Below, piece after piece: positions 14,017 through 26,761 of a stretch of 64,000 nucleotides of DNA (its first letter is position 1; every line of letters begins with the position of its first letter). The stretch lies in assembly GCF_009017495.1 (NCBI RefSeq), contig NZ_CP044990.1, forward strand, positions 2,623,001 through 2,687,000. The letters run 5' to 3'. Below the pieces are notes generated by a model. The model was given only the letters and a program-made list of their open reading frames with translations, was not told where the DNA came from and ran no database searches. The position numbers were made by a program, and so were the translations under genes. This DNA comes from Deinococcus sp. AJ005. GTDB lineage: Bacteria > Deinococcota > Deinococci > Deinococcales > Deinococcaceae.

Positions 14017-15378
14017 ATGCGAATCGTAATCGTGGGCGGCGTGGCGGCGGGCATGAGTGCAGCCAGCCGCGCCATGCGCCAGAACCCAGAAGCAGACGTG
14101 GTGGTCTTTGAGCGCGGCGAGTACATCAGCTACGGCGCGTGCGGCCTGCCCTATGTGCTGGGCGGAGATGTGGACAGCTTCGATGACCTGATCGCCCGCA
14201 CCCCAGCCCAGATGCGCGCCCGTGGCATCGGCATCCGCCTGCGCCACGAAGTGACAGGGGTGGACTCGAAAGCGGCCACCGTCACCGTCGTTGACCGCAA
14301 TTCTGGGCGCAGCACACACGAGCCATACGACAAACTGCTGATCGCCACCGGCGTTTCGGCCATCCGCCCCGACTGGGCAAAAACCGATCTGGGCGGCGTG
14401 CATGTCCTGCGCGATATTCCCGATGGACAGGCCATTGAGGCCACCATCAGCGGCGGCGCAAAGCGGGCCGTGATCGTGGGCGGCGGCTACATCGGGCTGG
14501 AGCTGGCCGAGACGCTGCATTGCCGGGGATTGAACGTGGTGGTGGTGGAAAAGGGGCCAGAAGTGGCCGGGCGGATGCTGGACGGCGAATATCAGGTCCG
14601 GGTCCGCGCAGAGCTGGAGAGCAACGGCGTAGAGATTCGCTGCGGCACCACGGTGGAGGGCCTGACTGGCAAAGGCGGCTGCGTGACGGGCGTGCAGACG
14701 GATCACGGCCTGATCCGCGCCGATGTGGTCATTGTGGCCGTGGGCGTGCGCCCGAACACCGAGCTGGCTCGCGCCGCCGGGGCACGCATCGGCAAGACCG
14801 GGGCCGTGGCGGTCAACACCCGCCAGGAGACGGATGTGGAGGGCGTGTATTCGGCGGGCGACAACACCGAATCCACCCACCGCGTCACGCGCCGCAAGGT
14901 GCATATTCCGCTGGGGCTGACCGCCAACCGCATGGGCCGGGTGGCCGGGGTGAACATGGCCGGGGGCGACGCCACCTTTCCCGGCGTGGTGGGCAGCAGC
15001 ATCTTCAAGACCTTCGCGCTGGGCGCGGCCCGGACTGGCCTGACCCAGACCGAGGCCGACACGCTCGGCCTGAACGCCGCCAGTGTGGACGTCAGCAGTA
15101 CCGATCACGCCGGGTACTACTCCACCGCCAAACCCATCTACGTGCGCCTGACCGCCGAGCGCGGCACAGGCCGCCTGCTAGGCGCGCAACTGGTCTGCGG
15201 CAACCACGAGAGCGTCAAGCGCGTGGACGTCGTGGCCGCGCTGCTCCACAGCCGGGGCAAGGTACAGGACCTGTTCGAGATGGACCTGTCCTACGCCCCA
15301 CCCTTTTCTGGCGTCTGGGACGTACTGCTGGTGGCCGCAGACCGCCTGAGCCGCGAGGTGGGCAAAAAGCGGGAGTAA
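14017..15378 (+). CDS. CoA-disulfide reductase-like FAD/NAD(P)-dependent oxidoreductase
   Basis: The 453-residue flavoprotein has an N-terminal FAD fold (IVGGVAAGMSAASRA) and the YISYGACGLPYVLGG segment, whose single Cys (about residue 44) matches the redox cysteine of CoA-disulfide reductases. An NAD(P)H fold follows (VIVGGGYIGLELAE), then a second FAD motif (VEGVYSAGDNTES), then the dimerisation domain. These enzymes reduce CoA disulfides or related persulfides, or act as NADH oxidases. A TAAACT box five bases before ATG suggests a leaderless message. It is divergent from the amino-acid binding protein gene. Confidence 0.88.
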   Translation: MRIVIVGGVAAGMSAASRAMRQNPEADVVVFERGEYISYGACGLPYVLGGDVDSFDDLIARTPAQMRARGIGIRLRHEVTGVDSKAATVTVVDRNSGRSTHEPYDKLLIATGVSAIRPDWAKTDLGGVHVLRDIPDGQAIEATISGGAKRAVIVGGGYIGLELAETLHCRGLNVVVVEKGPEVAGRMLDGEYQVRVRAELESNGVEIRCGTTVEGLTGKGGCVTGVQTDHGLIRADVVIVAVGVRPNTELARAAGARIGKTGAVAVNTRQETDVEGVYSAGDNTESTHRVTRRKVHIPLGLTANRMGRVAGVNMAGGDATFPGVVGSSIFKTFALGAARTGLTQTEADTLGLNAASVDVSSTDHAGYYSTAKPIYVRLTAERGTGRLLGAQLVCGNHESVKRVDVVAALLHSRGKVQDLFEMDLSYAPPFSGVWDVLLVAADRLSREVGKKRE

Positions 15379-15390
15379 CGCGCCAGCGGA

Positions 15391-17670
15391 CTATTTCACT
15401 GTAAACGGCAGACTGAACAGCGTTGGATTGGGGCTGGCCTGTTCACTGGAATAGCGCAACTCGTAGTCGCCGGGTTCATCGGGCAGTTGCAGGCTGCCGG
15501 AGTTACCGTCACGGGTATAGATGTAGGTGGTGTAGCTGCCGACAGGCGCACCTTTCTTAACGATGGTGATGTAGTCGCCAGGGTTGTTCGGGCCGGTCCA
15601 TTTGATCTGGACTGGCTGCCCGTGCTGACCACTGGTGGGCGCTTCGAGCCTGTAGCTGGCCCCCGTCAATACCAGGGGACGGCTGAACAGCGTGGGATTT
15701 GGACTGACGCCCTCGGTGGAATAGCGCAGCTCATAGTCGCCCACAGCCAGCGGCGTTTGCAGGGTGCCAGGGTTGCCGTCACGGGTGTAGAAATACTGGG
15801 TGTAGGTTCCCACCGGATCGCCCTTCTTCACAATGGTCACGTAGTCGCCAGGATTGTTTGGCCCAGTCCACCTGACCGTGATCCGGCTTCCGGCCAGGGC
15901 CGTGGCGGGCGCCTCCAGACTGTAGGTGTAGGCGCTGGCGGTCAGGATGATCGGCACGCTGGCGAGCGTGGGGTTGGGACTGGCTCCCTCGGTGGAATAG
16001 CGAACCTCGTATTCACCGCCTTCGGGCGGAGTCTTCAGCTTGCCGGGATTGCCATCACGGGTATAGAAATACTGAGTGTAGGTTCCCACCGGAGCGCCTT
16101 TCTTCACGACAGTCACGTAATCGCCGGGATTGTTCGGCCCGGTCCACTTGACCGTAATCTCGCTGCCCGCACCCGCCGTCTGGGGCGCTTCAAGGGCGTA
16201 GCGGCTCGCCTGCACGGTAATCGGACGGCTTGCCACCGTGCGGGCCGAGTTGTCGCTGCTGTACCGGAGTTCATAGTCGCCGGGCGTGATCGGGATATCC
16301 AGAGTGCCGGGATTGGCGGCGCGGGTATAGAAGTAGCTTGTGTATGTTCCCTCAGCTGCCCCCTTCGGAACAATGGTCACGTAATCACGTTCGTTGTTCG
16401 CTCCAGTCCATTTGACCTGAATCTGACCGCCGCCCACGGCGCTGGCTGGGGCATCCAGGCTGGTCGCTACCCGTCTGGGCGTGAAGGGGGCGCTGCGGCC
16501 CACCACCCGCGTGCTGCCGTCGGGGCTGGCGAGGTAATAACGCACCTCATACTCGATCTGCTCGTCGGGAACATTGAGTTCCAGCGACCCAGAAGGTGTC
16601 TTGACAAACTGGTAATCCAGGTAGGCGCTGTCCGGGTCCGCTTTCTGGGCGACAGCGATCCAGTTGCGCTCTCCAGTGGGCGCGGCAGAGAAGTCGACCT
16701 TGAGTTTGCCACCGGCAGTCGGCGGCAGGGGCGAGACCTCCAGCTTAACCGCGCCCACCTTGCCGACCTCGAAGGTGAAGGCATTGGCCGCCCCCACCAC
16801 CACGCTCAGGCCCCCGAAGGTCTGAACGCCGGACTCGGCAGTCGTCACCTGGGCCGAATACACGCCGGGCGCGAGGCTTGCCCCATATGTGCCGCCGCTG
16901 TTTTGCAGTCCTGTACTCTGGCCGCCTACCGCCGACTGAAAACTGAGGGTGGCCCCGGCGCTCAGCGGCTGACCGCCAGACGTGAGCCGGACCGTCACTG
17001 GCAGCAGGGTCTGCACCGGCCTGACCACCTGTTCGGTGGCGCGGCCCAGCGCGGAGGCCAGTTGCGCCCCAGACTGGACATTCTCGAAGGTTCCCACACC
17101 CGTGAAGCTGCGCCGGGCCGCATCACTCAGATCAATACCGATAATCCGCAGGTCCACGTCGATGCCCCGTTTCTTGAAAGTATCCATCACGCCGCCGAGC
17201 TTGCCGCCGCAGGATTCCTGGCCGTCGGTGACGAGGACAATCAGCTTCTTACTGTCATCGTGCGCAAAGTCGTTCGCCGCCTGCTCCAGCGAGTACGCGA
17301 TGGGCGTCGCTCCCCTGGGCCGGGTCTGGGCGACCTGGGCTTGCAGGGCCGCGCGGTCCAGACCCTTCATCGGGAGAACCAGCGCCGAATCCATGCAGGC
17401 CGCCGTGCCAGAGGCCACCTGAGCGCCGTAGATCCGCAGTCCCACGTTCAGGCCCGGATCACTGGGCAGGCCCACGATAAAGCTCTGCAACACATCCTTG
17501 GCGACGTTGATGCGGCTTTGCCCGTCTGGCAGACGACTGAACATGCTGCCCGAAGCGTCCAGAATCAGTTCGATAGAGGTGCCGGATTGCGCCTGCGCCA
17601 CCCCCGCAGCAAGGGCCAGGGTAAGGGCGACACGAACGAAAAATAGACGAATAGAAAACGACGTTTTCAT
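15391..17670 (-). CDS. Secreted VWA-domain protein with five tandem Ig-like repeats
   Basis: The 759-residue protein has a signal peptide (residues 1-30) and a von Willebrand A domain (about 33-210) with an intact MIDAS start, DASGSM, and LVTDGQESCGG. After a short Ig-like linker come five modules of about 90 residues. The last three are nearly identical: WTGPNNPGDYVTIVKKG, YTQYFYTRDGNPG and DYELRYSTEG recur in each. The first module is the most divergent. The repeats are also conserved in DNA (about 15400-16440). It is probably an extracytoplasmic adhesion or scaffold protein. The start at 17670 has a GGAGG site; the longer frame to 17931 is not supported. It converges on the flavoprotein gene. 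Confidence 0.9.
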   Translation of the reverse strand: MKTSFSIRLFFVRVALTLALAAGVAQAQSGTSIELILDASGSMFSRLPDGQSRINVAKDVLQSFIVGLPSDPGLNVGLRIYGAQVASGTAACMDSALVLPMKGLDRAALQAQVAQTRPRGATPIAYSLEQAANDFAHDDSKKLIVLVTDGQESCGGKLGGVMDTFKKRGIDVDLRIIGIDLSDAARRSFTGVGTFENVQSGAQLASALGRATEQVVRPVQTLLPVTVRLTSGGQPLSAGATLSFQSAVGGQSTGLQNSGGTYGASLAPGVYSAQVTTAESGVQTFGGLSVVVGAANAFTFEVGKVGAVKLEVSPLPPTAGGKLKVDFSAAPTGERNWIAVAQKADPDSAYLDYQFVKTPSGSLELNVPDEQIEYEVRYYLASPDGSTRVVGRSAPFTPRRVATSLDAPASAVGGGQIQVKWTGANNERDYVTIVPKGAAEGTYTSYFYTRAANPGTLDIPITPGDYELRYSSDNSARTVASRPITVQASRYALEAPQTAGAGSEITVKWTGPNNPGDYVTVVKKGAPVGTYTQYFYTRDGNPGKLKTPPEGGEYEVRYSTEGASPNPTLASVPIILTASAYTYSLEAPATALAGSRITVRWTGPNNPGDYVTIVKKGDPVGTYTQYFYTRDGNPGTLQTPLAVGDYELRYSTEGVSPNPTLFSRPLVLTGASYRLEAPTSGQHGQPVQIKWTGPNNPGDYITIVKKGAPVGSYTTYIYTRDGNSGSLQLPDEPGDYELRYSSEQASPNPTLFSLPFTVK

Positions 17671-17966
17671 CTGTGAAACCTCCGAATTCTTCTGGTCGTG
17701 GAGCGGGGGCCAGGGTTGATCCCAAAATAGCAGTTGGGCCTTCTCTGCCTGTTGTGCGTGGCCGGTGGCCAGGGTCACTGCAGCCCGTAACATTAAACCT
17801 CCTGATGATTCCGTGAGCCGTGTCGAAGCAGGAAAGAAGCTGTCACGGCGTTCTGCTGGGCCACAACGACTGCCCTGAGCATCCCCAGGCAGAGTGTGGG
17901 CTGTCCCTCCATTCCGAACCCCCGCCGTCATGGAGCGCGGATAATGCCCGCGTGAAGGGATGGCCC
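17671..17966. other. Divergent intergenic region, no gene seen
   Basis: About 300 bases separate the VWA protein start (minus) from the MFS start (plus). I see a ribosome site on each side but no RNA gene, repeat or convincing short reading frame. Confidence 0.5.
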
Positions 17967-19193
<1,227 letters not shown>

Positions 19194-19226
19194 GAAAAAG
19201 AGTCTATCCATTCTATATTTACTTGC

Positions 19227-19655
19227 TTATTGATGTTCCAAATCATCTTCAGTTAAATAACTGTCCGCAAAAACTAATACTGAACGTATAACTTGTTTTC
19301 TGGCTCTTCTGAAAATATAGAAACTCATATTGAGTGATATACTTGTCAGTACGTCGTCCTGATATGAGTATTCCCCAGCCTCACCGCCAATTAAAGTCCT
19401 AACCTCACTCACGGATAAACCTATAAGGTTAGTACTCTTAAAATTTGCGGAGTCTCCAAGTATTTCAACGGCAGCACTCAGATTCTGATTGTCAAAATAA
19501 ACAACGGTACGGTGCAAGGGGAAACTTAAGGACGGATTCTCCTGCATGAAATTACGCTTAAATGGGTGGTGTTCGCCAATCTCAGTCCATAAGGGATCAT
19601 CTAATCCAATTCCAAGCTTAAATTGCCCCACGCCAACCATAGGTTCAATATTCAC
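19227..19655 (-). CDS. Hypothetical protein, AT-rich orphan
   Basis: I do not recognise this 142-residue protein. It has no signal peptide and no long membrane helix. It begins NIEPMVGVGQFKLGIGLDD, a GxGxxxLG opening seen in some small bacterial proteins found next to toxins or in variable loci; that comparison is weak. Base composition is visibly AT-rich compared with genes on either side, and codons such as ATA, TTA and AGA are frequent. This suggests recent transfer. It lies 10 bases upstream of the GlnQ-type gene on the same strand, but that gene has its own start signals. Confidence 0.65.
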   Translation of the reverse strand: MNIEPMVGVGQFKLGIGLDDPLWTEIGEHHPFKRNFMQENPSLSFPLHRTVVYFDNQNLSAAVEILGDSANFKSTNLIGLSVSEVRTLIGGEAGEYSYQDDVLTSISLNMSFYIFRRARKQVIRSVLVFADSYLTEDDLEHQ

Positions 19656-19665
19656 AACCTACCTC

Positions 19666-20430
19666 TCAATGCCCCAGAATCTTCCCTAAAAACTGCTTGG
19701 CCCGTTCGTGCTGCGGATTGTTGTAGAACTCGTCGGGCGTGGTGTCTTCCACAATATTTCCCTCGTCGAAGAACACCAGACGGTCCGCCACCTCGCGGGC
19801 AAAACCCATCTCGTGGGTGACCACCAGCATGGTCATACCGCTCTCGGCCAGGCCCTTCATCACGTCCAGCACTTCCTTGATCATTTCCGGGTCCAGGGCA
19901 CTCGTCGGCTCATCGAACAGCATCACCTTGGGGTCCATCGCCAGGGCGCGGGCAATGGCGACGCGCTGCTGCTGGCCGCCCGAAAGCTGCGCGGGGTACT
20001 TGTGGGCCTGTTCCTCGATACCCACGCGCTTCAGCAGTTCCATGCCGCGCTGCTGGGCCTGCGCCTTGGGCACCTTACGCACGCGGGTGGGTGCTAGCGA
20101 CACGTTTTCCAGCACGGTCAGGTGCGGAAACAGATTGAAGGACTGAAAGACCATGCCCACCTCGCGCCGGATGGCGTCCAGGTTCTGCCCGTCCTTGAGT
20201 TCGATGCCGTCCACGATGATGGTGCCCTGGCTGTGTTCCTCCAGGCGGTTGATCGTGCGGATAAACGTACTCTTGCCGCTGCCCGACGGCCCGATGATGA
20301 CCACCACCTCGCCGGGCTGCACGCTCATGTTCACGCCGCGCAGGGCGTGGAAGGAGCCGAAGTGCTTGTGGACATTCTCGGCCACGATGATCGGCACACC
20401 GCTGGGGCTGGATTTGGCAAGCGAGGTCAT
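19666..20430 (-). CDS. Polar amino-acid ABC transporter ATP-binding protein (GlnQ type)
   Basis: The 254-residue ATPase has Walker [10 protein letters not shown], the Q-loop [13 protein letters not shown] typical of the polar amino-acid subfamily, the signature LSGGQQQR, Walker [13 protein letters not shown] and the switch His in VVTHEMGFA. It powers uptake of an amino acid through an inner-membrane permease. The start at 20430 follows a TAGAGT box seven bases upstream (leaderless); a much longer frame through 21621 is only the antisense of the TAXI gene. No permease gene is adjacent. Confidence 0.93.
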   Translation of the reverse strand: MTSLAKSSPSGVPIIVAENVHKHFGSFHALRGVNMSVQPGEVVVIIGPSGSGKSTFIRTINRLEEHSQGTIIVDGIELKDGQNLDAIRREVGMVFQSFNLFPHLTVLENVSLAPTRVRKVPKAQAQQRGMELLKRVGIEEQAHKYPAQLSGGQQQRVAIARALAMDPKVMLFDEPTSALDPEMIKEVLDVMKGLAESGMTMLVVTHEMGFAREVADRLVFFDEGNIVEDTTPDEFYNNPQHERAKQFLGKILGH

Positions 20431-20634
20431 GGACACAACTCTATCCGAGGCGGCGCGGGTGGGGTGAAGATGGTGCTTGCGGGCCGTCTCAGACAGGGCA
20501 GGACAGGTTCTGAGAGAAACTGACCGGGTTTCATGGAAGCGTGTCCAATTCCCATGCCGTGCTAACATTCCAGCATTCTCAACATTCCACGCGGCCTGCT
20601 TTTCACGCAGCGCCGTCATCCCGGAGGATTCACC

Positions 20635-21615
20635 ATGAAAAAAAGCAGCAAGCAGCTCATGACCGCCGCCGTTCTCGGCACCGCCGCCCTCTTCACGGGC
20701 GCAGCACTCGCCCAGGGCACCACCTTCCTGACCATCGGCTCCGGCAGCACCACGGGCGTTTACTTTCCCGTGGCCACCGGCATGGCCAAGATGATGAACG
20801 ATGCGGGCGGCGGCCTGCGCGCCAACGCCCGCTCTACAGGCGGCAGCGTGTTCAACATGAGCGCGATGGCAACCGGCGAACTGAATGCCGCCGTGGCCCA
20901 GAACGACGTGGTCTACTACGCCTACAGCGGCACCGGCCTGGACGCCTTCAAGGGCAAGCCCGACAAGAAGCTGCGCACCATGGCTGTGCTGTACCCCGAA
21001 GTGCTGCACGTTCTGGCACGCAAGGACGCGGGGATCAACTCGATTGCCGACCTTAAGGGCAAGAAAGTCGTGATCGGTGACCTGGGTTCGGGCACCGAGC
21101 AGACGGCGGCGCAGGTCATGGAAGCCTACGGCCTGAAGTTCGACGATCTGGGTCAGGCGCTGCGCGTCTCGCCGTCGCAGGGCATTTCGCTGATGCAGGA
21201 CAAGCGCGCCGACGCCATGTTCTACACCGTGGGTGTGGGCGCAAGCGCCATTGCGCAGATCGCCCAGACGGTGGACGTGAAACTGGTGCCGGTGGCCGGC
21301 AACCAGGCCGCCAGCCTGATCAAGAAGTACCCCTTCTACGTGCGCTACAACATCCCTGCCAAGAGCTACAAGGGCATCGACGTGACCGTGCCCGGCGTGG
21401 CGGTGCAGGCCACCCTGGTCACCACCAGCGCCGAGAGCGAGGACACCATCTACAAGGCCATGAAGGCGGCCTTTGGTGACGAGAAGGCGCTGAAGGCCAT
21501 TCACCCGGCGCTGGCAACCAACTTTTCCTACGCCAAGGCCGTCAAGGGCCTGCCCGCCCCGCTGCACCCCGGAGCCGTCAAGTTCTTCAAGGAAATGGGC
21601 GTCAGCGTTAAATAA
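20635..21615 (+). CDS. TAXI-family TRAP transporter substrate-binding protein
   Basis: The 326-residue protein has a signal peptide ending ALAQ and opens with [22 protein letters not shown], the hallmark of TAXI binding proteins. [13 protein letters not shown] and the central [14 protein letters not shown] strand follow. TAXI proteins capture dicarboxylates or glutamate-like solutes for TRAP permeases, which use ion gradients rather than ATP. A GGAGG site precedes the ATG. The permease gene follows after a hairpin. The ligand is not known. Confidence 0.94.
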   Translation: MKKSSKQLMTAAVLGTAALFTGAALAQGTTFLTIGSGSTTGVYFPVATGMAKMMNDAGGGLRANARSTGGSVFNMSAMATGELNAAVAQNDVVYYAYSGTGLDAFKGKPDKKLRTMAVLYPEVLHVLARKDAGINSIADLKGKKVVIGDLGSGTEQTAAQVMEAYGLKFDDLGQALRVSPSQGISLMQDKRADAMFYTVGVGASAIAQIAQTVDVKLVPVAGNQAASLIKKYPFYVRYNIPAKSYKGIDVTVPGVAVQATLVTTSAESEDTIYKAMKAAFGDEKALKAIHPALATNFSYAKAVKGLPAPLHPGAVKFFKEMGVSVK

Positions 21616-21633
21616 GGTCATGTGGTAAACGAG

Positions 21634-21673
21634 AAGGGCCAGCCAAACAGAACGCGGGAGGCTGGCCCTTCCT
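21634..21673 (+). terminator. Hairpin between TAXI binding protein and TRAP permease genes
   Basis: An 11-base stem (21634-21644 with 21660-21670) is followed by only a weak T-rich tail. It is likely a partial terminator or mRNA-stabilising hairpin that keeps the binding protein more abundant than the permease. Confidence 0.7.
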
Positions 21674-21697
21674 CTTTAGAAAGGAGATGAGCAAACA

Positions 21698-23881
<2,184 letters not shown>

Positions 23882-23958
23882 GCACCGCCCTTCCCCGCGC
23901 TCCCGGCTTGCACAGCGGGGGCGCAACTTTTGACCCCGCAAAGTGGCAGGATAGGGCC

Positions 23959-25155
23959 ATGACCCAGCCGCCCTCCTCTGCCCCGCGCGGCCCTTCAGGC
24001 GACTGGAAAACCGCCAGGGACGTGCGTGACCTGATCCGGCGGCTGTGGGTCATGCCCCCCGTGCGGATGATCGTGTACGCCGTGTTGATCGTGGTGGCCG
24101 TGCGGGCGCTGCTGTGGGGCAGCCAGCTTCTGGCCAGCGTGATCCTGACCGTGCTGACCGCCTACGGGCTGGCCTTTCTAGTCAACCCGATTCTGGAGTG
24201 GCTGGAACGCCGCCGCATCGGGCGGATGGTGGGCGTGCTGCTGCTGATTCTGCTGACGCTGGGGCTGACCACGCTGCTGCTGGTGACCCTCAGCCAGCAG
24301 GTGGCGGGGCTGGTCGCCGGGATTCCGACGATTGCGGTCAACCTCAAGATCGCGCTGTTCAACCTGCTGGACCGGCTGGACACCATTCCCGGCGTGCAGG
24401 GCCTCAAGAACAGCGTCAGCAGCTATATCGACGAACAGACCACCAACATCACCCAGAACAGCGGCCCAGTGCTGGAGCGGCTCCTCAACTCCGGCCCCAA
24501 TGTGCTGAACACGCTGTCCAATCTGGTGGGCTGGCTGGGGCAACTGGGCTTTATCGTGACGCTGGCAGCGTATTTCATGCTGGATTACGAGCGGGTGGGC
24601 CACAGCCTGCTGCGTGTGTTTCCACGCACCTCCCAGCCCACGGTGCTGCGGCTCTCGGAGGACGTCAGCCAGAGTTTCGGCGGCTTCCTGCGCGGCCAGT
24701 TGCTGCTGATGCTGACGGGCGCAGTTCTCTCCACGCTGGGTCTGCTGGCCCTGCACGTACCGAATGCGCTGGCGCTGGGTGCGCTGAGCGGCCTGCTGAG
24801 TCTGGTGCCGTACATCGGGATCGTGCTGGCCGCCGTGGTCGCCATGTTACAGGCCATTCCGCAGGGCGGGCTGACCATCGGACTGGTGGCGGCACTGTTC
24901 TTTATCATCAACCAATTGCAGGGCAACGTGCTGGGGCCGCTGATCATGGGCCGGGTGGTCAGCCTCAGCCCCGCCGCCATCCTAATCTCGCTGCTGGTGG
25001 GGCTGGCCCTCGCGGGGCCAGTGGGCGCGATTATCGCCATTCCCACCGCCACACTGCTCAAGCGCTGGCTGGAACGCTACTGGATGACCAGCGCGGCTTA
25101 CCGGGGTGTGGCGGGCGCAGTGCCGGAGGATCTGGAAGTCAGGGTCGAGAAGTAG
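23959..25155 (+). CDS. AI-2E family transporter
   Basis: The 398-residue protein has about eight membrane helices and matches the AI-2E (PerM/TqsA-like) family: an N-terminal helix pair, a soluble middle segment (about residues 120-190), and the C-terminal core with LSLVPYIGIVLAAVVAMLQ and GNVLGPLIMGRVVSLSP. Family members export signals or ions; AI-2 transport is not shown for most. The start is the ATG at 23959. It follows the TRAP permease but has a separate start region. Confidence 0.88.
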   Translation: MTQPPSSAPRGPSGDWKTARDVRDLIRRLWVMPPVRMIVYAVLIVVAVRALLWGSQLLASVILTVLTAYGLAFLVNPILEWLERRRIGRMVGVLLLILLTLGLTTLLLVTLSQQVAGLVAGIPTIAVNLKIALFNLLDRLDTIPGVQGLKNSVSSYIDEQTTNITQNSGPVLERLLNSGPNVLNTLSNLVGWLGQLGFIVTLAAYFMLDYERVGHSLLRVFPRTSQPTVLRLSEDVSQSFGGFLRGQLLLMLTGAVLSTLGLLALHVPNALALGALSGLLSLVPYIGIVLAAVVAMLQAIPQGGLTIGLVAALFFIINQLQGNVLGPLIMGRVVSLSPAAILISLLVGLALAGPVGAIIAIPTATLLKRWLERYWMTSAAYRGVAGAVPEDLEVRVEK

Positions 25156-25222
25156 GAGGGGTGAAGCCGGGCTGCCCACCCCGTTCACCCCCACTTCCCC
25201 GCTTCCCGTTACCCTCTCCCCC

Positions 25223-25360
25223 ATGACTCCCGAGCTGAACAGCCCCGAACTGGCAAGCCAGGATCCAAAAAAGCACGCCGAACTGCTAGCCGACTCCTGC
25301 CTGTACGCCGCGCCCGGTGAGCGGCTGATTGAACGAACTGTCGAACTGTTGCTAGCCTAA
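25223..25360 (+). CDS. Possible 45-residue small protein
   Basis: A short frame begins [20 protein letters not shown] and ends ELLLA. A TACCCT box lies seven bases before ATG, the same leaderless arrangement seen at many real genes here, and codon use is ordinary. It is acidic and probably helical, with no signal or membrane segment. It overlaps the C39 peptidase gene by four bases tail to tail. I do not recognise it. Confidence 0.45.
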   Translation: MTPELNSPELASQDPKKHAELLADSCLYAAPGERLIERTVELLLA

Positions 25361-25953
25361 CCGATCACCTTGCGAACCGTTGCCGAGAGCCTGGGCGGGT
25401 ACATCAGCGCGAACTGGCCCCGGTGGTCTGCCCACACGCGGGCGAAATCGTCGTAGCCCATCGCCACGTAGCCCAGCAGCGGGTCCATCAGGTAGGTCTG
25501 CCGGGAAGCGTCGTTGTAGCCCACCACCACGCGCCAGTGGGGAATGACCTGTCCGCTGGGGCTGACGTAAGTTTGCAGGGCGATCACAGGAACGCCGCTC
25601 TTGATCGCGGTCCGCACCGTGTTGATCGAGCCGCCCGAATACAGCCGCGCTTCCATACCTGCGCGCGGCGCGAAGTCCAGAATCGCCTGCGCGGTCATGT
25701 ACGACGTTTCGGACGGGCGGGTGTAGTGGCTGACCGTCGCCATGTCCACCTTCACGCCGTAGTACCGCAAAACCTGAGTCAGGCTGGCGGGGCCACAGGC
25801 GTTGTAGCTCTGGCGGATCAGCGGCATGCCGGACAGCACATAGCCGGGGGAAGACGTTGCGGCCTGCGCTGGGCTGGCCAGCAACTGTGCTGGGGTAGTA
25901 AGCAACAGGGCAAGGAACAGAAAACGGGAACGCACCGCAGCAGTCTGCCGCAC
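25357..25953 (-). CDS. Secreted C39-like cysteine peptidase
   Basis: The 198-residue protein has a signal peptide (about residues 8-32) and a peptidase C39 fold. The catalytic Cys is in [18 protein letters not shown], the His in [12 protein letters not shown], and the Asp in YLMDPLLG. Such domains cleave bacteriocin leaders when attached to transporters; stand-alone secreted forms have unknown targets. The start used is GTG at 25953; a GTG seven codons inside would leave a cleaner signal peptide. Confidence 0.85.
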   Translation of the reverse strand: MRQTAAVRSRFLFLALLLTTPAQLLASPAQAATSSPGYVLSGMPLIRQSYNACGPASLTQVLRYYGVKVDMATVSHYTRPSETSYMTAQAILDFAPRAGMEARLYSGGSINTVRTAIKSGVPVIALQTYVSPSGQVIPHWRVVVGYNDASRQTYLMDPLLGYVAMGYDDFARVWADHRGQFALMYPPRLSATVRKVIG

Positions 25954-26058
25954 GGGGCATCACGGCGGTCTTTCAAGCCCCGTTGATCTGGTTGCGGGTC
26001 TGCTACCCTGATCGGCGGCCCGTGACCTATGCAGTCGCCCAGGCCGGAGGTTGGACCC

Positions 26059-26640
26059 ATGAACCATTTTTCTGCCCACTCCGCTGAACGGGGACGACCT
26101 GCCCCGTCTGGCAACACACCGTTGCCGCTGCTGCTGATCGCGCTGTACGCGCTGAGCATTCTGGCCGCCAACATCACCCTCAATAAATTCATTCCGCTGC
26201 CGGTGTACGGACTGCTCAGCGTCGGCACCATCTTCTTCGCCGCCGTGTTCACGTTGCGGGACCGGATTCACCGCGCGGGCGGGCTGAGTGCCGTGTTTAT
26301 CGCCATCGCCGCCGCGCTGATCATCAATACGCTGGCGGCCCTGCTGACCGGCACCGAATGGCGTTTTATCGGGGCCTCTTTTCTGGCGATCCTGGCGGGC
26401 GAACTGGCCGACACCGCCGTGTATCAGCGCCTGTTGCACCGCAGTTGGTGGACGCGGGTGCTGGCCAGCAACGCCGTGAGCGTGCCGCTGGATTCGGTGC
26501 TATTCAATCTGCTGGCCTTTCTGGGCATCATGTCCGGGGGCGAGATCGCGCAGATCATCTTCGCGGACATCCTGGCCAAGTACCTGATTGCCGCGCTGTT
26601 CGCGGTGCGGGTCTTTCACACCAATCGGGCAGCAGTCTGA
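26059..26640 (+). CDS. VUT-family transporter
   Basis: The 193-residue membrane protein has five or six helices. It carries the VUT/YhhQ pattern ALSILAANITLNKFIPLP with later GASFLAILAGELADTAVYQ and DSVLFNLLAFLG. Related proteins import queuosine precursors or, in other lineages, vitamins; the solute here is unproven. The start at 26059 has GGAGG eight bases upstream. I looked for a preQ1 riboswitch before it and found none. Confidence 0.85.
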   Translation: MNHFSAHSAERGRPAPSGNTPLPLLLIALYALSILAANITLNKFIPLPVYGLLSVGTIFFAAVFTLRDRIHRAGGLSAVFIAIAAALIINTLAALLTGTEWRFIGASFLAILAGELADTAVYQRLLHRSWWTRVLASNAVSVPLDSVLFNLLAFLGIMSGGEIAQIIFADILAKYLIAALFAVRVFHTNRAAV

Positions 26641-26761
26641 CGATTTCTTCACAAACCGTCGGGGGGAGTTGGATGGGGGTTCTGGAAAATTCTTTCCAGC
26701 ACTACAATGATGCTCAGCACATCGCAGTTGCCCCCACACTCCACAGGAGTCTCAAACACCC

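Noticed and set aside
15487..17646. A 719-codon plus-strand open frame opposite the VWA gene
   Set aside because: It is the antisense of a GC-rich gene, rich in His, Gly, Arg and Ala, with no domain. The minus-strand VWA protein has clear motifs.
20431..21621. N-terminal extension of the GlnQ-type ATPase, and its overlap with the TAXI gene
   Set aside because: The extension is only the antisense of the TAXI gene. The ATPase domain begins at 20430, where a leaderless promoter is present.
25990..26058. Possible preQ1 riboswitch before the VUT-family gene
   Set aside because: No preQ1-I or preQ1-II core sequence or pseudoknot could be found.
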